A stretch of DNA of 64,000 nt from Nostoc sp. NMS8 (lineage in GTDB: Bacteria > Cyanobacteriota > Cyanobacteriia > Cyanobacteriales > Nostocaceae): assembly GCF_017115045.1 (NCBI RefSeq), contig NZ_JABXKK010000096.1, positions 1-64,000 of the forward strand, given 5' to 3'. Position numbers and translations under genes: made by a program. Each line of letters starts with the position of its first letter. Positions within the stretch are counted from its first letter, which is position 1. The notes under the pieces are model-generated. The model was not told the DNA's origin, did not search any database, and was given only the letters and a program-made list of their open reading frames with translations. Below are positions 43,430-50,812 of this stretch, in pieces.

Positions 43430-44461
43430 TTAACTCGTCTCCTGAATTTGCAAACGAATAGTGTGCTCAGTCGCACCACTAAGTTGCAATTCCATGATTT
43501 CACCACCCAGAGGTTCCAAGCAAGTGAGGAGTGATCGCAAGTTAGGTGTACTTGCGCCAGTATCTACATATAATCGATCTGCTAAATTCCCGATGCGTTT
43601 CCAAGTCATGTACAATTTCGCGATCGTTTGTTCAATTTGCGATGCTTGATTGACCAAATCAGCAGCAATGCTCAAACAGCCGACTCTTTGGGCTTCTTCT
43701 AAGGCTGTTTCAATATCAACATCTTCCTTTGTCAGCGCTTGAACTTGAGCCGCCCCTCTGAGATATTTCGCCAAGTTACGCGCTTCGGTAGTTACCTGTT
43801 TTAAGGTATCTACATCGGGATTGGCAGCTATTTCCTTTTGGATAAATTTTTGGTGTGATTCTGGCAGTTTTTCCATTTCCTTCACCAGAGGGGCGATGTA
43901 GCGCGGGGGAAGGGTGTTATCTGCGGCTTTTTCTTTAACTGCTTCCGGTAATAAATCTGAGGACATGGCTGTCCATTCATCGCTGAGTTGACGCACTTCG
44001 CGCCTAGTGATGCGATCGCCTTTTTGGGCGGCTTCACTCACCATCTGTTGCACTTCTGGGGATGCTTTGGAGGTTTCAACAAACGCCCGTTTGCTGAAAT
44101 TGTTCACAGAACCGGGGTCAAGTTTACCGTCTTCAATCAGAGTATCGGCACTATTCGCTAATTGAATCCAGGCATAAGCTTGACTTTTGCTGATTTCCCG
44201 CTCTTTTAGCCATCGCAGAAAGCCAGTACCGCGTCCGTCACCACCTACTTTTTCTCTGTCGCGGATCGCCCGTAAAATTCGCCCCCGCCAGATTTCAGTT
44301 TGCAAATCAAAGCGATCGCATACCTGCCAAGCTATTTCTAGCTGCTGTTGAAAATCTGACTCTAGAATCTGTTCATCTTCTGGATCGGGCAGTTCAAAGC
44401 TGATATCGGCTGGCTGTAGTAGAGCAGCAGCAAGGTCGTTAATGGAGTCGGTATCTTGCAC
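43430..44461 (-). CDS. Conserved cyanobacterial hypothetical, mostly helical
   Basis: A 343-residue soluble protein without a recognised domain name. Predicted helical throughout. Residues 55-115 (WRGRILRAIRDREKVGGDGR, then FLRWLKEREISKSQAYAWIQ) resemble DUF3102-like DNA-associated segments, with a possible helix-turn-helix at ISKSQAYAWIQLANSA. ITRREVRQLSDEW follows. The C-terminal part (LVNQASQIEQTIAKLYMTWK) is a coil. It starts with GTG at 44461. It may be a regulator or a DNA-binding protein, but that is weak inference. Confidence 0.65.
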   Translation of the reverse strand: MQDTDSINDLAAALLQPADISFELPDPEDEQILESDFQQQLEIAWQVCDRFDLQTEIWRGRILRAIRDREKVGGDGRGTGFLRWLKEREISKSQAYAWIQLANSADTLIEDGKLDPGSVNNFSKRAFVETSKASPEVQQMVSEAAQKGDRITRREVRQLSDEWTAMSSDLLPEAVKEKAADNTLPPRYIAPLVKEMEKLPESHQKFIQKEIAANPDVDTLKQVTTEARNLAKYLRGAAQVQALTKEDVDIETALEEAQRVGCLSIAADLVNQASQIEQTIAKLYMTWKRIGNLADRLYVDTGASTPNLRSLLTCLEPLGGEIMELQLSGATEHTIRLQIQETS

Positions 44462-44623
44462 GATTGATGACTAACTAGTGGATGCGATCGGCTTATTATG
44501 CCACAATCTGTGGACTCCCACTTAAGGGGGAGTACGGTATTTTGAGTTACAACAAATATAGTAGGAAGGGGTAAACCACCTTTGTAAAGTCTTTAATTAA
44601 TCAGAGACAATAAAAATAAAACG

Positions 44624-45610
44624 ATGAACCAGGTAGATTACCTCCGCATTAGCTTAATCGATCGCTGCAATTTTCGTTGTCAGTACTGTATGCCAGAGGG
44701 AGTAGAACTGGACTATATTCTCAAGCAACAGCTTTTAACTGATGAGGAACTACTCACCTTAATTCAAGAAGTATTTATTCCAGTCGGCTTTAATCGGTTT
44801 CGTTTGACTGGGGGTGAACCCTTATTACGTCCGCGTGTGGTGGATTTAGTCGGCGCGATCGCAACTCTTCCCCAAACTCAAGATATCTCAATGACCACCA
44901 ACGGTTTCTTGCTGGCTCCGATGGCACAAAACCTTTACAATGCTGGTTTGCGACGAATTAATATTAGTCTGGACTCTCTTGATCCCGACATTTTTGATCA
45001 AATTATTGGTAATCAGGGGCGTTCTCGTTGGCAACAAGTTTGGCATGGCATTCAAGCTGCCTATCAGGTCGGATTTGACCCCCTGAAGCTGAATGTAGTA
45101 GTGATTCCTGGCGTTAATGACCACGAAGTTCTAGATTTAGCCGCCCTGACAATTGATAAACAGTGGCACGTTCGATTTATTGAATTTATGCCCATTGGTA
45201 ATGTGGATTTGTTTGGCGATCGCGGTTGGGTATCTTCAGCCGATTTACGAGAACGCATTCGCGATCGCTGGGGCTTGACAGAATCTCAAGTTCGTGGTGC
45301 TGGCCCTGCTGATGTCTTTCAAATTCCCGGTGCGAAGGGGACACTAGGATTTATTAGTCAGATGTCAGAATGTTTTTGCGATCGTTGTAACCGGATGCGC
45401 CTGAGTGCAGATGGCTGGCTGCGTCCCTGTTTATTAAATGAAACTGGTCAAATAGATTTAAAAACTGCCCTACGTTCTGGTGTCAGCACCGCTCAATTAC
45501 AAGAACAGGTCAGACATTTACTCGGAATCAAGTCAGAAATTAACTTTAAAGTGCGCGATTCTGGCGTTACAGGTACATATACTCGCACCATGTCACAAAT
45601 CGGTGGTTAG
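44624..45610 (+). CDS. moaA: GTP 3',8-cyclase
   Basis: A radical-SAM enzyme that, with MoaC, turns GTP into cyclic pyranopterin phosphate, the first step of molybdenum cofactor synthesis (needed for nitrate reductase). The N-terminal cluster motif is CNFRCQYCMPEG (Cys about 15, 19, 22) and the GGEPLLRP SAM-binding block follows. The C-terminal cluster is CFCDRCNRMRLSADGWLRPC, and the C-terminal Gly-Gly is present (SQIGG). Length 328 is normal. Other moa genes are not in the window. Confidence 0.97.
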   Translation: MNQVDYLRISLIDRCNFRCQYCMPEGVELDYILKQQLLTDEELLTLIQEVFIPVGFNRFRLTGGEPLLRPRVVDLVGAIATLPQTQDISMTTNGFLLAPMAQNLYNAGLRRINISLDSLDPDIFDQIIGNQGRSRWQQVWHGIQAAYQVGFDPLKLNVVVIPGVNDHEVLDLAALTIDKQWHVRFIEFMPIGNVDLFGDRGWVSSADLRERIRDRWGLTESQVRGAGPADVFQIPGAKGTLGFISQMSECFCDRCNRMRLSADGWLRPCLLNETGQIDLKTALRSGVSTAQLQEQVRHLLGIKSEINFKVRDSGVTGTYTRTMSQIGG

Positions 45611-45616
45611 TCATTG

Positions 45617-45786
45617 GTCATTTGTCATTTGTCCCTTGCAAATAACTAAGGACAAATGACCCTTCGGGTGACGCTCCTGCGTCGCTAACGCTGCGCTAAC
45701 GCTAGTTGCTCATGGGGGAAACCCCCATCGCCCTTGGCGTCTCCCCCTTGGGAGAAGACCGCACCAGCTCACTAAGGACAAATGAC
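45617..45786. repeat. Hairpin interrupted by a repeat insertion with direct flanks
   Basis: GTCATTTGTC (45617-45626) pairs with GACAAATGAC (45651-45660), a possible moaA terminator. The 16-bp sequence ACTAAGGACAAATGAC occurs at 45645-45660 and again at 45771-45786, flanking 110 bp of GC-rich repeat (CCTTCGGGTGACGCTCC at its left edge). This looks like insertion of one repeat family into another with duplication of the target. Confidence 0.7.
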
Positions 45787-45788
45787 TA

Positions 45789-46397
45789 TTACGCTTGCCG
45801 TGAGTAGTATTCCACCACAAGTAGTTCATTAACTTGTAATGCCACCCATTCGCGCTCAATAACGCTGTTGACTTTACCAACCAACTTATTTTTGTCAAAC
45901 TCCAAATGACTGGGGAGGTTTGCCAAACCGGGATATTGCAAATTAGCTTCCACCAACTTCCGGGATTGTGCCCGATCCCTAACCGCAATTACTTCACCAG
46001 GACGGCATTGGTAGCTGGCAATATTCACTACACGACCGTTAACAGTTACGTGACCATGATTTACCAATTGACGAGCTGCGGGGATAGTCGGGGCTATACC
46101 CAAGCGGAAAACGGTATTATCCAAGCGCATTTCTAGCAATTGCAGTAGCACTTGTCCGGTAGAACCAGTAACCCGTCTGGCTTTCCGTACATAGCGGAGC
46201 AATTGCTTTTCAGTCAAACCGTAGTTGAAGCGGAGCTTTTGCTTTTCTTCTAGACGGATGGCATACTCAGAGCGCTTTTTGCGGTTCTGACCATGCTGAC
46301 CAGGTGGGTAAGCGCGTCTGGCGCTTTTACGAGTTAATCCTGGTAAGTCGCCCAAGCGACGGACAATTCTGAGGCGTGGCCCTCTATATCGGGACAT
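45789..46397 (-). CDS. rpsD: 30S ribosomal protein S4
   Basis: A primary 16S rRNA-binding protein of the small subunit. The 202 residues show MSRYRGPRLRIVRRLGDLPG at the start, TRKSARRAYPPGQHGQ, the S4 RNA-binding domain (LEMRLDNTVFRLGIAPTIPA, then HVTVNGRVVNIASYQC) and VIEREWVALQVNELLVVEYY SRQA at the end, all typical of cyanobacterial and plastid S4. It stands alone, as in many cyanobacteria, rather than in a ribosomal operon. Confidence 0.97.
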   Translation of the reverse strand: MSRYRGPRLRIVRRLGDLPGLTRKSARRAYPPGQHGQNRKKRSEYAIRLEEKQKLRFNYGLTEKQLLRYVRKARRVTGSTGQVLLQLLEMRLDNTVFRLGIAPTIPAARQLVNHGHVTVNGRVVNIASYQCRPGEVIAVRDRAQSRKLVEANLQYPGLANLPSHLEFDKNKLVGKVNSVIEREWVALQVNELLVVEYYSRQA

Positions 46398-46858
46398 GAG
46401 TTTCCTTAATCTAATCCTGTTTAAACTTTACTCAGACATTCCATTTTGACATTCCACCGATTAAAAATCAGGGGATTCTTGGTTTTTTGAGACTGCTTGC
46501 CTTGGTATGACGTATCCTACCAATGTAGAGGCATCTTTTTTGCGCCAGTTGTTTAATTCGGCAAAGCCGACGTACTAGCATCCAAGCTTGAATTCCGACG
46601 TGCCCCGCCGTACTCCTGCCAATAAGTTTTTTGTGTTTATTTAGTTTCGTAGGCTACTCAATCATCAGATTGGTTTACGCAGTATTCTTACTCTGAAATA
46701 CTTTTTACGTTGCCTACTTATCTTTCAAACAGTTATATTAACACAACTTTCGACATAATTAATTATGTCTATACTTTACTACCGCCGAAATTCTTGGATT
46801 ACAGAGGATTTTTAAGAGATTTGAGTTAGCATAACTTTGGGTGTTTGGAGAATTGGCA
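46398..46858. other. Divergent intergenic region, no gene supported
   Basis: Lies between rpsD and the cysteine-repeat gene. AT-rich, with the palindrome-like ACATAATTAATTATGT near 46754, which is 16 bp and perfect, about 105 bp before the downstream start. It should hold both promoters. Nothing else can be named. Confidence 0.4.
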
Positions 46859-47515
46859 ATGTCAATGAGCAAAAAAGTGGTTAATAAAGCTAAGAACAAA
46901 CAAAGCAATTCCACCTCTAGGATTCTAATAGTACCAGTTTTGGCTGTAGCTGGATGGTTGACAACAATCTTGCCTAATGTGGCTGTTGCTGCCTCTTACA
47001 CTAATGATTATAGTGTCTGTGCCGCTGGACTTTTAAGCGTGGGTGTCACGGGAGAAGCGGCATCCCCAGCTTGTGCAAAGGCACTGCGCCCCAGGGATTT
47101 GGCTGCTTGCGTGGTTAAAATTGAGAAACAGACCCAAATTGCCGCGATAGATGCGCTTTCTTCTTGTGGAAGGGCCCGCCGTCCTGAAGAGTTAGCTACT
47201 TGTGTAGTCGGTGTTAGCTCAATTACTAAAGAAGCAGTTAATCCAGAAGCTTTAAATTACTGTGGTCGTAGTTTGTTGCCTGTGCGTTTTGGTCAGTGCG
47301 TAGTTGGATTACGTAGCAAAATTGACCTTCTGCCTACTCAAGTGTTAGATACTTGTATCGATGCTAGTGACAGCGTTCTTGGCGCTTCATCTTCATCTAC
47401 ACCTGCGACTCTAAGTCCTGCAGGGTCAAGTCCGAGTATTGAGACTACGCCATTTCCAACGCAACCAGTTGTGCCAACACAACCGATTCTGCCAACGCAG
47501 CCGCGCACTAATTAA
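46859..47515 (+). CDS. Exported protein with cysteine-containing repeats and Pro-rich tail
   Basis: The start at ATG 46859 is supported by GGAG 8 bases upstream. Residues 1-45 hold a long signal peptide (ILIVPVLAVAGWLTTILPNV, cleavage near AVAA). The mature part has about three repeats of roughly 38 residues, of form C-x2-A-L-R-P-x2-L-A-x-C-V-V (ACAKALRPRDLAACVV; SCGRARRPEELATCVV; YCGRSLLPVRFGQCVV). The paired cysteines probably make disulfides in the periplasm or cell wall. The end is Ser/Thr/Pro-rich with TQP repeats. No named family is recognised. It is convergent with hetR. Confidence 0.65.
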   Translation: MSMSKKVVNKAKNKQSNSTSRILIVPVLAVAGWLTTILPNVAVAASYTNDYSVCAAGLLSVGVTGEAASPACAKALRPRDLAACVVKIEKQTQIAAIDALSSCGRARRPEELATCVVGVSSITKEAVNPEALNYCGRSLLPVRFGQCVVGLRSKIDLLPTQVLDTCIDASDSVLGASSSSTPATLSPAGSSPSIETTPFPTQPVVPTQPILPTQPRTN

Positions 47516-47550
47516 ATTACAGTCCTTTGTAATTGATTGAGGCGATACTA

Positions 47551-47574
47551 AACAAGGGGCTTAAGCCCCTTGTT
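47551..47574. terminator. 24-bp perfect palindrome
   Basis: AACAAGGGGCTTAAGCCCCTTGTT reads the same on both strands. It lies 36 bp after the stop of the cysteine-repeat gene, so it may terminate it, although no T-run follows. The form is that of a dispersed Nostoc palindrome. Confidence 0.6.
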
Positions 47575-47792
47575 AAAGACAGACAAACTTTTGCTACATT
47601 ACATTAGTACAACACGGCGTAAATAAACCAGCAATTCAAAATTAATGAAACGCTTACGCTGTATTCATTTTTAATTTTTAATTTTGTTAGCGCAACGCAA
47701 AGGCTTCTCTACGAGAGTCTGCGTAATTTTATAGAGAAGCAAGCTACGCGCAGCGTCTCGTAGAGAGCGTCATTTTGAATTGCCTTGCAGTA
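47575..47792. repeat. Repeat-filled spacer downstream of hetR
   Basis: Contains an inverted partial copy of the AAGCGTTTCATTGATT family (47643-47672) and a GC-rich repeat at 47687-47771 (GGCTTCTCTACGAGAGTCTG and GCTACGCGCAGCGTCTCGTA, with internal inverted pairing). No gene. It separates convergent genes. Confidence 0.65.
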
Positions 47793-48692
47793 CTAGTCTT
47801 CTCTTTCGCCAAAAACTGTTTGTAAAATGACTGCAATCCCGCCATCTTGGTGATATTTATCTGCCCAGGCACGGATAACTTCATCTAATTCTTCCATAGC
47901 CTGCTCCATTTTTTCTGGGAGTATATCAAGTTCTTCCAGTAAGCGCATGGCGTTTCGTTGCCGTTCTGCCCAATTTTTCATCATGCGAAAATACCGAGCG
48001 GTATCTTCTACCAGGATGTTAGTGCGTTCTTGATCGTCTGCTGGGGTGTAAGAAAGACGGGTAAGTGCGTAGAAGGGCATTCCCCAAGGAGAATCAATGC
48101 GCGTTACTGTTCCTGAGTAAAGCAGACGGCGCTTAATATGCTCACCCAAAGCTTCACTTAAGGGCATTTGGTGTTCGAGTGGTAAGTCTTCTTGCGATCG
48201 CTTGTGCAAAAACTCGATTAAATCTAGAAACTCAAAGGAGCTAACTAACTGAGCATCAGGTAGATTACTTGGTAGTTTCTGCTCTATCTGTCTTTTTTCT
48301 TCGCTTGTCAGACTGCTACCAGGAACGCGCGATCGGCCCGGTTGCCAAGGATATTTTTCTAGCCAGACGTAAGGCAATTGAATTAGATAGCGGGGTTCAT
48401 CAGAACCCAGCATTTTTAACAGCTTGCCTTCTGTTAATGCCTGTCTGACTTCTTCTACAATAATTTTTACTCGTTTCGGCTCTAAGTGATGCAGATGCCC
48501 TGTCATTCGCAGGTTTTGTCCCTGCTCTAGATAGGTCATGTAAATTGCACACTTTGCTGCTGTTGCGGCTGCGTCTAAGAATGCCCCATGCCTGTGCCCA
48601 CTCGTCCGCATGGCACTAAAAGCCAGATAAAGCATGATCTGATCCATCGCACTGGGGCCAAGACGTTTGATCAGATCTATGTCGTTACTCAT
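47793..48692 (-). CDS. hetR: Heterocyst differentiation master regulator HetR
   Basis: A DNA-binding regulator that triggers heterocyst formation under nitrogen deprivation and is inhibited by PatS/HetN peptides. The 299 residues match HetR throughout. Residues known to matter are present: Asp17, Cys48, Ser152 and Ser179, and the peptide-binding Glu253, Glu254, Asp256 and Asp270. The N-terminal DNA-binding part (1-98), the flap (about 99-216) and the hood (about 217-299) are complete. It has a very long gene-free upstream region with an NtcA-like site. Its presence suggests, but does not alone prove, heterocyst formation. Confidence 0.98.
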   Translation of the reverse strand: MSNDIDLIKRLGPSAMDQIMLYLAFSAMRTSGHRHGAFLDAAATAAKCAIYMTYLEQGQNLRMTGHLHHLEPKRVKIIVEEVRQALTEGKLLKMLGSDEPRYLIQLPYVWLEKYPWQPGRSRVPGSSLTSEEKRQIEQKLPSNLPDAQLVSSFEFLDLIEFLHKRSQEDLPLEHQMPLSEALGEHIKRRLLYSGTVTRIDSPWGMPFYALTRLSYTPADDQERTNILVEDTARYFRMMKNWAERQRNAMRLLEELDILPEKMEQAMEELDEVIRAWADKYHQDGGIAVILQTVFGERED

Positions 48693-48815
48693 ATTACAGA
48701 CAATTGAATAGCACGTTTACAAATTTTTAATCGAGTGAAAATAGGTAGTATACACCTGGCTGAAGGCTGTCTTTACTTCAGATTATATTAGTATGCGATA
48801 ACGATGATATTAGTG

Positions 48816-48829
48816 GTAGCACAAACTAC
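48816..48829 (-). promoter_or_regulatory. Candidate NtcA-binding site upstream of hetR
   Basis: GTAGCACAAACTAC fits the NtcA consensus GTAN8TAC exactly. It lies 124-137 bp before the hetR start. On the hetR strand, TAATAT begins 25 bp and TATAAT 28 bp after it, slightly further than the usual 22-23 bp. The motif has only six fixed bases and would occur by chance several times in this window. Confidence 0.4.
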
Positions 48830-50676
48830 AATTCTCGCATATTTTCTGGTACAAAAGCAGATTCGGTAATTGTGACTATAACTGTCTCTGCATCTGACCG
48901 GAAAATTACAGACACCACCAAATCAAGATTAACGGCGGTTTATCTCCCAAAAGTCAACTATGCTGCAATTAATCTACAAAGCTTTTCAGTTTTCTGGATT
49001 TTTTTCATCTTTTAAGAGCAACAATCTCAAGCGGCTTACACCTAATTATGGCACTATGCCGACTCGGAGTAAAAACTAGTTTATACAGTTTATCTGGGAT
49101 ATCTGTTACTAGCAAAAGATGGATTTTTCAGCTTTGGCGAATTATTTGTAGTACATAGGTTACTAGAAATAATTGGGAGTGGTCTAAAAATAAATCGCTT
49201 ACCAGGTGTAGCCATATTTAGAGGTTGAGCCACATAGCTCTTTGTGAACTATCATACCGTTCACAACCTCCAGTGATGTCTCGGCATTATCAGCCGTTGG
49301 TTTGAAGGAAAATAATAGACATCAAGTAGAGTAAATAATTCCAATTTCAAAATACCTGTTGCTTTTCAAATATTGTTCCTCATCATATCACTATTTTTTG
49401 TTTTCGGGATGAAATCATGTGTTCTGGATTTCATAAATCACGCTATTTAAATACTTTCTAGTCTGACTAAATCAAGGTTTGATGATATTTTCATATTTTC
49501 TCCTAAATTTAAGTCCGATCTATCTTTTCATACGGATAATCTGACACAAAAAGCTGCGATTATTTTCGACTGAATCGCGTAGCTACAAGGCTTTATTGCT
49601 CGTGCTAGGAACCGAAAGATTAGTTACTAGTCATACATATAATAAAACATCTTGGATTCCATAAGATGATTATTTAGAAAGTTTTTCTCAATGAATTTAT
49701 ATTTTTTTCATGAAAGAATTTTAAATTTTCATGATTTAACTAATTCATTGTCTACTTCTAAGTATGTTTTTACCTCGCTATTTTATATATTTGAGAGACT
49801 TGAATTACGTAGATAGTTTGTTGCTAGAAAAGCAGGATAAGTTTTTTCTTTGGTATTTGGGCGATATTTACGGTGGGCTACGCCTACGCAGACCGCATTA
49901 ACTAGTAAGGAACGACAGAAATAAAGATACCATTTCACTAAACACAAGAGCAGAGAAATGAGAAACTTTGAATTTCGCATTACTTGCAGGGGTTTTAGTA
50001 GTATAGAAATATCGGTTATTTCAATCGCATCTCTAGGTTGAAAAAACAGTTCATTCTAAACATTTCTGCTACTTCTGGAGCTACTAGTTCCAAAATGCGA
50101 TCAATGGTGTTGACTCCTTGCAAATCTCCTCTCTGAGCAAGTACTCGTACTCAATAGTTGGAGTCAGTACTACTCATACTGCTTACATATACGTGTTTTC
50201 CCTACCTGTATCAGGCTAAATTCCTAAAAATTTATTACAAGTCAAGTTATTCTGATTACTGCTCACTTATCTATAGGAGTTACGCAAACAATAGCCGAAA
50301 AGAGTGATTTTATGGTAGGGAGAATATCCTGTGGGAAGCTACTTTGCGTCTACATGAATTGTTCCTACGTATGTAATTTTATGTAGTACAATCCCAATTT
50401 CAGGTTAATATCAATAGGAAAAAGGGAGCAGAGGGGAAAGAATTAGAGAGCAATTATTTGGATCGCGCATTTCGTGAAATGTTATAAGTCATAATCTATT
50501 AAGGGAACTCCAAGAAATAAATTATCCAAATATTGTGGGGTGGATCTTGCCCACCTTATGGACTGGGCGCTCATGTTGCCCACCTCACAAGAGTTAATTG
50601 GATATTTTGATTTAGTCAGTCCCTAAGTTTTATCTGCACCTATCAGGATTCAGAATAATCATTGGTGAAAACTTAA

Positions 50677-50705
50677 ATCCCCGACTTCTCGAAGAAGTCG
50701 GGGAT
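50677..50705. repeat. Dispersed palindrome (ATCCCCGACTTCT), copy 1
   Basis: ATCCCCGACTTCT and AGAAGTCGGGGAT form 13-bp perfect arms around CGA. The second copy, with diverged arms and the same 29-bp length, is at 58335-58363. It lies downstream of the coiled-coil/EamA gene. Confidence 0.75.
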
Positions 50706-50812
50706 ATTTGATTTATAAAGGTTACAAGTGAGTGCATTAGTTTCAAAACCGATCCTGAGTGAATGGGAGGTGAAGTAGCTCCCATCACACTTAAGCTGAT
50801 TAAACTCGCCAT

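Larger units (their letters stand above)
48693..50812. other. 2.1-kb gene-poor region upstream of hetR
   Basis: No credible gene on either strand. hetR in related strains also has a long upstream region with several transcription starts. Seen here: an NtcA-type site at 48816-48829, a GGGCTACGCCTACGCAGACC repeat near 49873, and a palindrome at 50677-50705. Short open frames (for example 49783-49980, minus) are AT-rich and include repeat sequence. Part of the region could encode small RNAs that I cannot identify. Confidence 0.5.

Noticed and set aside
43268..43534. 88-residue open frame after the palindromic element
   Set aside because: It runs through nested inverted repeats and into the opposite-strand gene; the residues come from repeat sequence.
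49783..49980. 65-residue open frame upstream of hetR
   Set aside because: AT-rich, partly repeat-derived, with no ribosome binding site or similarity pattern.
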